A stretch of 64,000 bases of DNA, taken from NCBI GenBank assembly GCA_036365515.1, contig CM070876.1:123584810-123648809 (forward strand). The letters run 5' to 3'. The DNA comes from Torymus aiolomorphi (Eukaryota; Arthropoda; Insecta; Hymenoptera; Torymidae). The translations under genes were made by a program, and so were the position numbers. Positions within the stretch are counted from its first letter, which is position 1. Each line of letters begins with the position of its first letter. The notes under the pieces are model-generated. The model was given only the letters and a program-made list of their open reading frames with translations. It had not been told where the DNA came from and did no database searches. Positions 48,051 through 60,051 of this stretch are shown here, one piece after another.

Positions 48051-49984
48051 ACAAATTAAAAAAATTTGATATAAAATTACCCAGCTTAACCTACTAACTA
48101 TGTTCCCAGAACCTAAGCGATTGAACTAAAAGAATCAAAATTGTGTAATATTATATAAGTACATGTTAAAGGGATATCATATATACAAAAAAAAACTTTT
48201 GTGTAATTTATGAGCTATAAATGTTGTAATATGGTAAATTTCAATGCATAAAGAATGCAATGTTCTAGCTGACTCAGTCTTACAGCATGTAGAAAACTAT
48301 TAAATAGGCAAGTTTTACTGGGTAGAAGTCTGCGAAATACATAATGATGTATTTTAATACAACAGATACCTTGAGGCGAGTTCTTACACCCTGACTAAAC
48401 TTAGAAATTAAATAGACGAGCTAATATTACCAGGGACAACTACCTACCCTTATCGCATTTAACAACACACACAGCACTTATATAATATTTCCCAGTTCCC
48501 ATTACCTATCCCCTCACACTTTAAAGCACTAACACTCGAAGATCACTTAGAGCTGCAGAAGTTGCAAAATAGGGCTGGACGATCTAGGCTGGCACTACAC
48601 CATGGATGCCAGTCTGCTGAGAATCATCTAACAGCGATCCACTGTGTCAGTAACCACACCATCTAGGAGGAAAGTACTGACAGAGACCGTCAATTGTGTT
48701 TCAATGTTAGGGACAGCCTCAGCCTAGGGATCAGCAAAGCGCATGAACAGCAGATCAGTCCCTATTCTGGGGGACAAGCGAGGAGAGTTGAGCACCTAAA
48801 AACCACATATGACTAATAAATAGATGACTCAAAAAAACATACCATACAAAAGAAAAGTCTGCAGCAATGGCTGTTGTTCACTCACTGTACCAACTTCCTG
48901 TAACAACTAGAGGGGAAGAACTGCTGGAGACTTAAACCGTTGTTTCACTGAAGACGCTGAAGACACAAGTAGCAGCTTAACTGCACACATAGTCACTAGT
49001 GTATTTGGCTCTTAGCCAAATAAGGAAAGTTGAGCACCTAAAAACCACATATAATTAATAAATAGATGACTTAGACAACATTTCCACACCCAAAAAACAG
49101 TCTGCAGCAGTGCCCGTCGTTTACACTACTCTCGCTGCCACAGATACCTGCAACAAGCGAAAGTACCATCAGCTCACCCATCAGAGAGGTTAGGAACGAG
49201 AAAATGCTTACTAAATCTGCTCTCGCCGCTGACACACTGCCTTTCCATCTCCGACGAATCATCGACAATCGACGAACACGATGAAAGGACGAACACGATT
49301 CACCAGGGCGGCATACTACAGCAGCCACAGTCATCGCTGGGGATGCCGGGAGCCAGACGCTTCGATTGTTGACAACGCACCCCATGGACACATCTGCGCC
49401 ATGGCTGACGGCACGCCGCACTACTCAGCAGTAGCAGAAAGCGCGCGCGATCACATATATAGATATATCTTATACCTCGCGGTCGCACGAGTCGCATGTG
49501 TTTTTCCGCTGTTCTTGGTGTGCGAACGCAGCCTAGCCGAGGCACGGTAGTTTACATAGGTCCAGAAAGTGTATACGACCGTGAGCCGAGGTACCTAGCG
49601 TATCCGTTACGACTGCTGCAGTATAAGTATTCATGTACGCAGGTCGCAGGGCTAAGCCAGATTGCCGTTGCCGAATGCATCAGTATTGAGCATTCTCCTT
49701 CTGTTTTTCTCCTTTTCGTGGTATTAGTGTATATATATGCATATGTGCGCAAGTATTTTTTTGTAATTGAGATTGTATAGGTATATGTAGTTAGGAACGC
49801 CCGTGAGTCCGTGAGCAGCTAGTTTTTTATTATTATTATATATTTAATTTTTTTTTAATTATAAATATCGGAAGTGTTGCAATTTTCGCTTTTATAAAAA
49901 TACAAGGTTCTCCTGAGTATTGCGGTCGTGTCTATTATGTAAAAACGAAGTTTTTACATAGGAAGGGGGCGGGCGGCGAGCGAA
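48051..49984. repeat. Unassigned DNA with a ~245-bp duplication
   Basis: The sequence AGTTGAGCACCTAAAAACCA, then CATATNANTAATAAATAGATGAC, followed by GTCTGCAGCA, occurs at about 48787 and again at about 49030. 49130-49800 is GC-richer with overlapping open frames on both strands. None shows a recognisable domain or clear splice context, so none is called. 49800-49980 is AT-rich. Confidence 0.4.
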
Positions 49985-50064
49985 GCGAGGAGCAGGTGTG
50001 TGTGGGGGCGAGGGGGACGGCGTGCCGAAGGCACGCTGGGGGGCGCAGCCCCCCTAGTTATTGA
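49985..50064. repeat. GC-rich hairpin followed by CTAG
   Basis: GGGGGGCGCAGCCCCCCTAG at the right edge forms a strong hairpin ending in CTAG, followed by T. GTGCCGAAGGCAC just before it forms a second hairpin. A hairpin followed by CTRR and T is what Helitron 3' ends look like, but the hairpin here abuts CTAG without the usual short spacer. No Rep/helicase gene is nearby. Confidence 0.35.
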
Positions 50065-50069
50065 TTTCC

Positions 50070-50647
50070 TTTTGTTTTATAACCAAAAAACGATTTTTAA
50101 TTTTTAGTTTTTTTTATTTTTTCATATCTTACAGTCATTATTACATAATATAATAAAATTTTCTTGAAAAGTATTTAAATTACCTATATTTTCCTTTTGT
50201 AAAATTTAAAATATCTTCACTCTGTCAATTGTTATTAAGGAAAACTTTTTTATATTTCATAAATTAATTTCTCAAAAAATAATTTATTTATGAACTTGAA
50301 ATAAATAACCAGTTATTACACTAATTGAAGACTATATGTGGTTAAAATTTCAAAAGATTATCTTCATTTGTTTTTTAGAAAAAAAATTATTTTCCAAAAA
50401 CGAATTTTCAATTTTCAGTTTTTTTTTATTTCTTCATATCTTACAGTCATTATTACATAATGTCATAAACTTTTCTTGAAAGGTATTTAAATTACCTATA
50501 TTTTCCTTTTTTTAAATTTAAAATATCTTCATTTTGTCATTTGTTATTAAGGAAAACTTTTTTATATTTCATAAATTAATTTCTCAAAAAATACTTTATT
50601 TAACGATTTGAAATTTTAACCAGTTATTACACTAATTGAAGACTATG
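50070..50647. repeat. ~306-bp tandem repeat, target of the large transposon
   Basis: Two units are visible (about 50085-50390 and about 50391 on). Both have TTTCATATCTTACAGTCATT, AAAATATCTTCA and ACCAGTTATTACACTAATTG, then AAGACTATATGTGG in the first. The second unit is cut at GAAGACTATG by the element at 50648 and resumes at 62040 (TATGTGGTTAAAATTTCAAG). The first unit serves as the empty-site reference. Confidence 0.75.
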
Positions 50648-50900
50648 TCGTTGGGTTGGAGGAAGAAGGGGCTATTTCGAAAAAGCCTTGGAAAAGGAAC
50701 TATTTCGAAAAAGCGTTGAAAAAGGAGCTATTTCGAATGAGCGTTGAAAAAGGAGCTATTTTGAATCAGCGCTCAAGAAGGAGCTATCTCGGAAGTCATT
50801 TTTTTTTCAAAATTTAAGTTGGCAATACTGTAGTATAGAGAAGAATATATTTAATACTAACATGGTATTTTAACTATTAACATGCCATTGTAACTATTAA

Positions 50901-51103
50901 GGTGATGTGATACCCACACTATTACTCAATTCTGGGTTCCCGTTTTTCTCCTTCAATTTTAAACTTTATGAACAAAACTCTTTGACACGTTTTAAGTTTA
51001 ATAAAAAACTATAACGCATCAAAGAGTTTTTTCCTTAAAATTAAAAATTGAATGAGAAAAACGGGAACCCAATTTTGAGTAATAGCGTGGGTATCGAATC
51101 ACC
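50901..51103. mobile_element. TTAA-flanked MITE (piggyBac-like)
   Basis: A 203-bp palindromic element. The left end is GGTGATGTGATACCCACACT; the right end complements to GGTGATTCGATACCCACGCT. TTAA lies on both sides (50897-50900, 51104-51107). TTAA-specific insertion is the hallmark of piggyBac. The right TIR of the host element lacks this piece, confirming an insertion. Confidence 0.85.
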
Positions 51104-51231
51104 TTAACATATATATTTTAATAGTTACAATGCCACGTTAAATATAAACATTTTGATCAAACATTTTTCTTAGTATAGAAAAATACACATACACATTTTT
51201 AGAATACATTTACATACGATCAATTATATTA

Positions 51232-51456
51232 AATTCTTTTTTGAAACTCCGTGCGAGAAGTTCGATTTCTCGCACGCTGCGTTAAACGATGCGTGCAAAA
51301 ATCTCACTTCTCGCACGTTGTGTCAAAAAATACGGTTCGACACTTGTGTGAGAAGTTGATTTTCTCCTCGTGTGACCTTTTCACCCTCGCTTCGCTCGGG
51401 TGCAAACAGTCACACGAGGGGAAAATCAAATCCTCGCACTAGTATCGAAATGTACT
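51232..51456. mobile_element. Small insertion in left TIR
   Basis: About 225 bp with no counterpart in the right TIR, where TTAATATAATTGATC is directly followed on that strand by the AAAGC side. The ends are loosely inverted: GAAACTCCGTGCGAGAAGTT versus TTTCGATACTAGTGCGAGGA when complemented. It contains several TTCTCGCACG motifs. Target duplication not resolved; edges approximate. Confidence 0.55.
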
Positions 51457-51641
51457 ATAACTGCTTTTATTTCATTAGTTCTAGATAATAATTCAAGAAT
51501 TCATGAGGAATCAAATCGTGATCAATCATATCTTGAAGATCCTTTTTTTTTGTCCAGATCTAGCAACAACTTCTTCCTCATAACAATTCGTTAAGACAGA
51601 TGATTCGCTATCTCGGTGTTTTTATGGCCAGTACGTGGCCA

Positions 51642-51812
51642 GTATACGGCGAGATACGACGTTCTTCGTTCGCGCGGCGAGATACGACGTTCTTCAACCG
51701 CCCGATGAGATACGTTTTTCTTCATCCGCGGAGCGAGATGCGACGTTCTTCGTCCGCGCGGTGAGATATGACGTTCTTCAACCGGGCGCCGAGATATGAC
51801 GTCGTTCTGCTC
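51642..51812. promoter_or_regulatory. 28-bp repeat array at the transposase promoter
   Basis: About six units of 28 bp with the form GAGATACGACGTTCTTCGTC, then CGCGCGGC. They lie about 200 bp upstream of the start codon and next to a TATA-like CGATATATACC (about 51820). The core CGAGATA, then GTTCTTC, is shared with the terminal 28-bp units once those are complemented (CGAAATA, then TTTTTC). Similar repeats at ends and promoter suggest a common binding protein, possibly the transposase itself, which could autoregulate. Confidence 0.6.
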
Positions 51813-53809
51813 AGCCGTCGATATATACCTATAATACTATTGACATTGCAGTGTTTCAAAATGTTTATCCTTTGTCGCTTCTAGCAGTGAACCTATAGAT
51901 CGGCTTTGTTATTGTTTCGTCCCCCTAGTTAAGTCGCGGCGTTGTCGCTGTAATCCTGCATAATCCTGCATATTTCGCCGCGAGTCTTTCAGTCACACGT
52001 AGTGATGGCCCGCAGTGCTGGTCAGAAGCTTTTCTTGTTGGAAGAAGACGATAACATGGAGCGTAAGTATTGTTTAAATCAAATAAGAAATCATATTAAT
52101 AGCTTATATACAACGCAAAGATACTTTTTAAAAATTACATTGAAAAGATTATTTTATAAACACATATATTTCAAATACTTTGTATAATTATATATATGTA
52201 TATCTTTAATTTATTATGATGTAATAAATTTTTTTTCATTTAGATTCAATAAATAATTCTTCCCCGTCATCACAACTGACAGGAAGTATGACAGGTAGGT
52301 TGGTAGAATTTTCATAAAAAATGAAAGATTAAAAAACTATTAGTGAAAATATATTCTGATAGAATAATCACTCGTTATACAGAGTGGTGGTCCCAATGCA
52401 GAGTACAGTTGGAGCAAGATTCGATGCAATCAATGAAATCTGTGCAATCTTGCGAAAGTGATTTTGGATCTACAGCTTACAAGCCATTTGAGATAGGTGA
52501 AAACTTGGATGATGAAGATCACAATGCTTGCGGTAAAAGAAAATTATACGTTTAAATACACGATCAAAAATATATTTTATTGCCTTGATAAGAAAATTTG
52601 ATTTTGCAATAGAATACAAATTCCTTTTAAATTATTAAAAACCGTATTATAATACAAAATATTGCTGCAATTATAAAAAATGTATTATTTATTTCGAACA
52701 TAAGAATTATTAGAATAATAAACTTTTTTATTTATTTAGATAACGACTTCGCTATGTTACATATGACACATGCATCATTACTCTCGACCGATAACAATAC
52801 AAATGTTCTTGAAAGTACAAACATGTTGAATCAACAATGTCAAGAAAGCTGCTGTGCAGCAAACGATGATACTTGGGGTAAATTTTGAATATTATTAAAA
52901 TTGAATTAATGGAATAAGCAAAATAAGTTTGAGGAAGCCACGGGCCAATGAATTGACAGCGGTTTTTTTTTAATATTTTAGAATTTTCTGACATTGGAAT
53001 CAGTGATGAAAGAGATACGGTTTCGAAAGCTTTGAAAAATACTGAAAACGATGAAGAAGCAATAACAAAACTTAAAGTAATGAAACCTACTAGAAAGCGT
53101 CAAAGGAATATCGATGGGTGGAAAATTAATATTGCTAAAAAAGCTAGAAATCTTGGGAAAGCAGTTATTTTTGGAGAGGAAAAAGTAACCCCAAAAAGAA
53201 AGATAGGTTTCGGGTGTACAGATACTTGCGATTCAAATGCCAAAATAAAATTCAACATGCCGACCGTAAAAAACTATTTGATGATTTTTGGCGCATAGGA
53301 AATCATACTCGGTAGTGGGATTATTTAGATAAATGTATTGCAAACAATGAACCAAAAGAAAGACTACAATATGAATCGGAATCACGAAAAAAAAATTCAA
53401 ATCAATATTATTTAGTACCTCACCGAAGTAAAATAAAAGTTTGCAAAACAATGTTTTGTGCTACATTTGGTGAGAATTTATATAGAAATATTTATAATTT
53501 TAATTGAAAACAAATTATTTTTCTAATATTTTTCAATCATACTAGTACATAGTGCAACTAGGGAGGGAAAAGTTTACCTTTTCTAGCGAGAATGATGATT
53601 GAGTACTATTTAGTGGCTCATGAGAGCGCTCGAGCACCATCCGCTGTATATCGTCATTCGAGTCTGAAAAAGTCAATTGCTTCCTTGTCACACACCATAC
53701 ATTTTTAATTAACGTAGGAATAGAACCTTTTTGTACATGAAAGGCGAATGGGCGATCGGGCATTTTTTGTCGATACTTTATCAATTAAAATAAGACAGTG
53801 AGTGTATAT

Positions 53810-54007
53810 CGTCGGGTGGGAGCAAGAACATCTATCTCCGCTCGGTGCGTAAGAACGTCCTACCTCGGCTCGGCGCGTAAGAACGTCCTATCTCGGCTCG
53901 GCACGTAAGAACGTCCTATCTCAGCTCGACGCGTAAGAACGTCCCATCTCTGGTGCTCCGTGTGTTGACTTTGAGCCAAGATGGGACGTTCTTGCTCCCA
54001 CCCGACA
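53810..54007. mobile_element. Foldback MITE related to the host transposon, in intron 5
   Basis: 198 bp from CGTCGGGTGGGAGCAAGAAC to the complement, GTTCTTGCTCCCACCCGACA, with ATAT on both sides (53806-53809, 54008-54011), a possible 4-bp duplication. It contains four to five 28-bp units of the form GCGTAAGAACGTCCTATCTC, then GGCTCGGC. Complemented, these show the same CGAGATA, then GTTCTT, core as the promoter array. The end TCGGGTGGGAG resembles the large element's TCGTCGGGTTGGAGG. It is probably a non-autonomous relative that landed in the intron of the gene able to mobilise it. Confidence 0.7.
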
Positions 54008-54664
54008 ATATTATATCTTCTTGTAAAAATCTATTGAATGTTTGCAAAAACGTTGAGAAATTGATTATTTACTGATTGAAGTTTTATATATATATATATG
54101 TAACTAATGAGAGAACAATTAGAGTCGCAAGAGAAAATAGTACATTATGCAACAAGAGGAGAAAATGAGACGAGTGCTGAAAACACTTCACCCGAGTCTG
54201 AAATAGCTTTTCTTCTTGTGTTACACACGGTATTTTTTTAACGAAGGCATGACAGGGCCTTTTTTACGTGTGTGAGTCGGAGAGAGGATTGGGCATTCTG
54301 AGTCATAAACAACGCAGTTAACTATACCAATAATATTCATTTCTCACCTGTTTTAGGGTAGAAATGGCTATTTCTCACCAGTTTTTCATTACTTACCTGT
54401 TTTAGGGTAGAAATGGATACTTCTTACCACTTTCACAAAATATGCTCGAAATGTGAAATTGCTTCTCCTACTTTCACACGTGAGAAAGGCCCTATTTCAT
54501 GCCAGAGTTGAGCAAACTACTTTTCCACCTCCTGCTCACTAGACGCTCGAAATACTCGATTTTCCATTCACTTTTAAGGTCGGAAAAGGGCTTTTTCATG
54601 CACGAATTAAGAACAATAATTTAAAAAAGCATTGAATTAGAATTTTTAAATTCTGTGTTGCTAG
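54008..54664 (+). other. Remaining intron 5 sequence
   Basis: Intronic DNA up to the acceptor at 54661-54664. It contains a short direct repeat, CACCTGTTTTAGGGTAGAAATGG (54347-54420; CTGTTTTAGGGTAGAAATGG twice), and AT-rich filler. The other part, 53470-53805, is also non-coding. No further gene seen. Confidence 0.5.
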
Positions 54665-55508
54665 GCATTTCTAATAAGTGGTTAGAAACGATACGCAAAA
54701 AGAAAAATGTAGTTGTTACAACCCAAACTATCGCCGAAGATATGCGTGGAAAACACACAAATAGGCCAAGTCGAACGTCAGAAGCAGCGACTGATTCGGT
54801 ACACGAACACATCGCCTTATTTCCTAGAGTCGAGTCTCATTACTACCGAGAAAGTACATCTCTTGAATACTTACACGAATCTCTGAACATTTCTAAGATG
54901 TACCTTATGTACAAGGAATGGGCTACAAAAAATAATAAAGGCGATATAGTAACCGAGTACCGTTATCGTTATATTTTTAATAGCTGCTACAATATCTTTT
55001 TTCACAACCCTAAGAAGGATCAGTGCGATGAATGTGTAGGATTCAGTAATCTTACGGAAGAACAACACACGGACGACATTCGAAATCAAAATAACATTCA
55101 CCTTATAAATAAAAATGCAGCACGAGATCTTATGAAAAAAGATAAGGAAGAAGCAATGTTAAATTCGTCAATATGCTGTGCTTCTTTCGACCTGCAAAAA
55201 CTCTTGAATACCCCTAAGTGCGAGACCTCTGTAATGTATTACAAAAGGAAAGTCTCAATATTCAATTTAACTATTTATGAACTATCAAGTGGGAGAGGTT
55301 ATTGCAACGTTTGGAATGAGACGATATCGAAAAGAGGTACCAATGAGATAAGCAGTTGCATGTGGAAATTTATTTTATCTAAACAATTTGTTGGAGTGAC
55401 CGAATTTAGATTTTACAGCGATAATTGTGGTGGGCAAAATCGCAATCAATTTTTGTACACTGTGTATGCGAAAGCAGCTGTTGATTTTAATACTTTTATT
55501 GTCCACAG

Positions 55509-55567
<59 letters not shown>

Positions 55568-55584
55568 TTTTTTTTTTTTTTTTT
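55509..55584. repeat. (TAT)n microsatellite and T-run at retroelement 3' end
   Basis: About 55 bp of ATT repeat begin right after the exon 6 donor, then a run of about 19 T. On the minus strand this is a poly(A) tail joined to (AAT)n target DNA. Confidence 0.85.
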
Positions 55585-55846
55585 CCGAGGTACTAGGTGA
55601 ATCTTCCGGGGCGCCCGTCCTTGCTTTGGAGGTGGAGCAAGAAGAGAGGCCCACTAAGACCATCACGGAGTAGCGGACTCTGTGGTGTGAGGGATTTCTA
55701 CCCCCTAAACACCTAAAACCTATCCCTAGGGCAGCCTCAACCCGGAACTGCTTTCGCATTACTTCAGGTCGGGCCGCAGCCCTACCGCCCTCGAGGGCGT
55801 CATCCGTCCTTCCTACATTCTTTCTTTCTACGATGCCCTATCTAAT

Positions 55847-58801
55847 CTATCCGTCTCGTTTTTTCGCGCGCAGTACCCCTTCGATGAAGGTATTTATCGC
55901 GTCCCATTGGTCTTTCCCTGAAAGCATGTATTCGATCACCACGTCGGGCGAGAGTCGCCCTACCATCACCTCCAATCGTTGTCTTTCCGCGGCCCACCTA
56001 TTACATGCGAAAAAGGTGTGTCCGGCGTCATCCCTCTCGTGCCCGCAGTATTTACATTTCGGCATATTTATTTTACCTAATTTAAATAGGTAATATCGAA
56101 AGTATCCATGTCCTGTCAGGAACTGCGTAAGATAAAAGTTAACCTCTCCGTACTTCCGTCCCAGCCACCTCGTTATGTCTTGAATCAATAGGTAGGTCCA
56201 TCTACCCTTCGTCCCCGCCCTCCACCTCTCATGCCAAGTTTGTAGCGTCTGGCGGCGGGCTTTGCCCTCCGCGTCTGCCCGTCCTACTTCTGCGCTCCTA
56301 TCGTAGATCTGCTTCCGTTCCCGTGCGAGCAGGTCGATCGGAATCATACCAGCTATTACCGCCACAGCCTCTACCGACACCGTCCGATACGCGCATGCAA
56401 CTCTCATCGCACCTCGCCGCTGCACCGCCACCATTCTCTTCCTGTACTTGATAACTTCCATGGCATCAGCCCAAATCTCCGCTCCATAGAGGAGTATAGA
56501 GTTGGTCGTCGCCATGAGAAGTCTTCTCTTGTATGTCCGCGGGCCTCCAACGTTGCGCATTAACCTATTTAGCGCCGCTATACGTGCTTCTGCCTTTGCC
56601 GTTACTTCCCTGATGTGGGGCCAAAAGCAAAGCTTTGAGTCCAGGGTGACACCTAGATACTTCGCAGTCGGCCTCGTGTACACCGGTAGTATCGTAGGGA
56701 TCTCTTTACGTGTCAATAGTACTACCTCGGTTTTCGCCAGCGCGAGACTGAGCCCGTGCTCCGTCATCCACCTAGTTACTCGTTTCATTACCTGGCACAA
56801 GATAAGTTGTGCCAAGTCCGCGTTCCGTGCTTCTACCACCACCGCGACGTCGTCTACATATCCTACGAGAAATACTCCGTTGGGCATGTCTAGGCACAGC
56901 AATCCGTCGTACGACGCGATCCAAAAATCGGGGCCCAACAGTGATCCCTGTGCAACGCCTGCCGTAATTTCCCTAACCACCGTCCCTTCGCTCGTCTCGA
57001 TAATGAGTTCGCGATCCCAGAAGTAGTCCTCTGCTACGCGTACTGTGTAGGGTGGGATCCCGGAGCCCCTCAGCGCTGCGAGTAGGTCTGCCCAGCGTGC
57101 CCAATTGAAAGCGTTTTTAACGTCCAGCGTTGCTACCAACACCAGTGGTCGCGCTCCGTGACATCATTCCCTTGATCGCCCCACCGCCGCGGTGACCGAT
57201 CGTATCGCGCCTATCGTCGAAAAACCCTTTCTAAATCCATGCTGGATTTCCGATAAACCCCCTGACTGTTGTATCGCGATCTGGATTCTGCTCCTTAATA
57301 GCGCCTCCATACCCTTGCCGATCGTATCTAATAGGCTAAGCGGTCGATAAACGGACGGGGATGTCATGTCTCCCTTCCCTTTGCTGATAAGGACATGCTT
57401 CGCCCTTTTCCAACGACTGTTGAAAACACCTTCCCTGAGACATAAGTTGTAGGTATACAGTAAGGTTTCCGGGCATCGCGAGGCGATGGCTTTTAAAACC
57501 TCCACTAGAATCCCATCGGGGCCTGGCGCCTTGCTGCTCTTAAGAGATCTAATCGCTACCCGTAGCTCAGGCTTGGTCAACGAGGGTATATCCTCCTGTC
57601 GCACGTCCTCATACAGAGTCTCTTCCCTCAGCGGATGCTCAGGGAAAAGCCCGTCAACTATCTCACTTATCAACCGCGCTTCCTTTATCTCCGGTGGCTT
57701 CATTGCCCCTATTCTACGCGTTACGATTTTGTAGCCTAGACCCCACGGGTCGGAGTTAACTTCGTCGCACACCTCTTTCCAGCATCGTCGCTTACTGCAT
57801 TTAATCGCGAGCCTTAGCCTTTTCTGTGCCTGTTTAAATACAGCGTTAAAAACAGTGGCCTCGCGTCGTTCCCATGCGCGCTGTGCCCATCTACGAAGCC
57901 TCAAGCATACCCTACTTAACTGCGCGATCTCCTCTGTCCACCAGTACGCTGGTTGGCGGCGGTTTCCATTTCTGCTTTGCGGCATAGAGGCATCGCATGC
58001 TCTTACTATAACTGACGTTGCCCTGGACATCTGGCCTTCCGCACGCTACCTGCCTGATAAATCATTTTCGTCGAACCTTTGTGGTACACTTAGCACATCT
58101 ACTAGCCGATCCACGTTTAATCGATGGGCATTCCACTGCGTTAATGGTCTGCTCGCTTGGGGTATACCTACCCTATCTAATACCGTAAACGTGATGTACT
58201 GGTGATCACTGCCTGACTCTTCCTCTAAGACCTGCCAGTTACTAAACCTCGGTACTAGTTGCTCAGATGCAAAAGTGACGTCTGGTATGGATTCGCCGAC
58301 CCCGGGGCGTCGATAAGTAGTAACCGTGCCCTCGTTCGCAACCTCCAATCCTAATCTAGCGGCCATCTCGAGTAAATCCCTGCCCCTACTGTTCGTCTCT
58401 GGCATACCCCATTCTATCGTCCTTGCGTTAAAATCTCCTGCAACCAGTCGGAGGCCAGAGATATTCCGCAATACGTCTTCCATGCGTTCAACCTGCCTAA
58501 GAAATTCGTTTCTTCTTAAGTTGGGGGATATATACACGCTCACGTAGGTAACATCCCCGACGCGCGCCCATACTAGACCCTCCCGCTTGCCTCGTCCGGT
58601 AATCTTTGACCTATGTCTACCTGCTATCCAGATCGCCGCTGTGTCGGTCTCGTTCGCGAACCACGTAGTCGTATTACGGGCTTGATGCCTATACTGTTCG
58701 CTAACCAATGACACATCCGCGAGCCCCTGGCTCACTCAATTAGTGAGCAGGTCGTCAGCGAGTACGGCGCCGTTCGTGTTTATTTGTAGAACCGTCGTCA
58801 T
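55847..58801 (-). pseudogene. ORF2: endonuclease-reverse transcriptase (three nonsense codons)
   Basis: 984 codons in one frame. The N-terminal APE-type endonuclease, which nicks target DNA, shows VSLVSEQYRHQ, VAGDFNARTIEWG and SGSDHQYITF. The central reverse transcriptase shows SSKAPGPDGILVEVLK, YRPLSLLDTIGKGMEALL, LDVKNAFNWARW, GVAQGSLLGP and the catalytic FLVGYVDDVAVVV (YVDD in place of the common YADD). The C-terminal knuckle is CKYCGHERDDAGHTFFAC. This order and spacing fit the R1 clade. Stops interrupt at TGA 58736-58738 (before the endonuclease motifs), TAG 58046-58048 and TGA 57164-57166. No frameshift is needed. It would copy the element's RNA into the genome by target-primed reverse transcription if intact. 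Confidence 0.85.
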
Positions 58802-60051
58802 TTTTTAGGCCACTTTAACTTTTCTAGCTCGTCCCTGAAAGCGACGCATGTCCCCGTGCCCGGGAAATGCGCTAGCTCAGTGGCCGCAACCCCGCGTTTT
58901 TTACACAAGAAGCAGGCCTGACTATCCGGTCTCGCGCGACAGTCCCTGGCCACGTGATCTGGTTTTCCACATTTCCTGCATAATGCACTACGATCCTCGT
59001 CCTTACAGTCCTTTTTCAGATGTCCAAAGCCTTGGCATCTGAAACATCGCGGAACCACTATTCGCTTTCTAACTCGGTAGCTGAAATACCCTATTTTAAT
59101 CCTCCCTATCCTTAGGAGAGTCATGGCCGCAGTCTCGTCCACTTCGACTATGGCCATCCTCCGCTCTCCTCCCCCTACGTCAAATACGTGGGTGCTAAGG
59201 TTACACATGTCGCTTACCTCCTCCCTAATCGCGGCGTTTGCCTGTTCTTCGGTGGTCACGCACGTCATTCCGCCTATTTCCAGTGTAAGCCTTGGAGTGA
59301 GGCCTTTAACCTGGTATTCATTTCCCAAACTTTCCTGGATTACTCTCTGGCAGGCCTCCTTGTCTTCCGATCGCTTCTCCAGTTCTAAGAGAACCCCACC
59401 GTTTTTAGTCAGTCGGGTATTTCTCACGACCGCCTTCGCTTCCTCAGGTTTAACCTTAGAAGTGAGGTCCTTAAGTATTTCTGCATAGCTCTTCTTCCCG
59501 GTTGACGTTATGTGTATTGCGCACCGTCGAGGCCGAGGATTTACCTTCTTCTCCTTCCTGTCCTGCTGCTGCTGTTGAGGACCCATGATCTTCCCACTAT
59601 CTGGCCCCGTCGGCTTCTTTTTCCTGATGACTGTGGTGAATCCGTTCTGCTCCGTCCTCCCTCTTTTGGATGGGGAATCCTGCACCGGGCTGTCCCTTAA
59701 TCATCGCTTTTTGCTCGGGGTCGCCTTCCCCGCTGCTCGCTCTCTAATTACCGGTGCTTCCCCATTTCTCTCATCTGCTGCCGTTCCACGTGCTGGTTGT
59801 ATCCCGGCTGAGCGGACTTCCTCTAGAACCTCGGCCGCCGCGGTCAGAACTATTATCCCATCTTTTACCGGCATTGCGATGTTCTTCTGCTTGGAAGTCA
59901 TGTCCCGCATGCATCTTAGTAGGCACTTCATGACGTCCAGGATTTCTCTCATTCTCTCCGATTGGTCCCGCTGATCTCTACTCTCACTTACCAGCCGCGT
60001 CATCTCCTGGGCGAATGTGCTAGTTCCATCGGATCTGCTATCACTCGCCAC
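58798..60051 (-). pseudogene. ORF1: Gag-like RNA-binding protein (one nonsense codon)
   Basis: 417 codons from an ATG at 60051 (MASDSRSDGTSTFAQ) to the TGA that overlaps the ORF2 start. A TGA at 59701-59703 interrupts it after SPSKKR-like sequence; the frame then stays open. The N-terminal part is charged and helical. A Lys/Arg/Gln-rich middle follows (near 59540). Three zinc knuckles close the protein: CFRCQGFGHLKKDC, CRKCGKPDHVARDC, and CFLCKKRG with a distal His/Cys. This is the standard ORF1 layout of R1-type elements, which coats the element RNA. Confidence 0.82.

Larger units (their letters stand above)
50648..51616. repeat. Left terminal inverted repeat
   Basis: The first 150 bp hold five 28-bp units (form GGAGCTATTTCGAAAAAGCG, then TTGAAAAA). 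Then come GGCAATACTGTAGTATAGAG and CATGNNATTTTAACTATTAA repeats, and an inverted copy of the transposase 3' UTR and last codons (51457-51616). Two insertions interrupt it. Confidence 0.85.

Noticed and set aside
49071..49780. Overlapping open frames around 49.1-49.8 kb as a host exon
   Set aside because: Open on both strands, no recognisable domain and no consistent splice sites; the GC-richer composition explains the open frames.
51642..51812. 28-bp repeats as a CRISPR array
   Set aside because: The units are contiguous without spacers, and they match transposon end repeats.
55496..55596. Poly-tyrosine tail of the transposase
   Set aside because: It reads through the exon 6 donor into the TAT microsatellite; splicing to 61004 gives a coherent continuation (HR/YLVKGHTQ).
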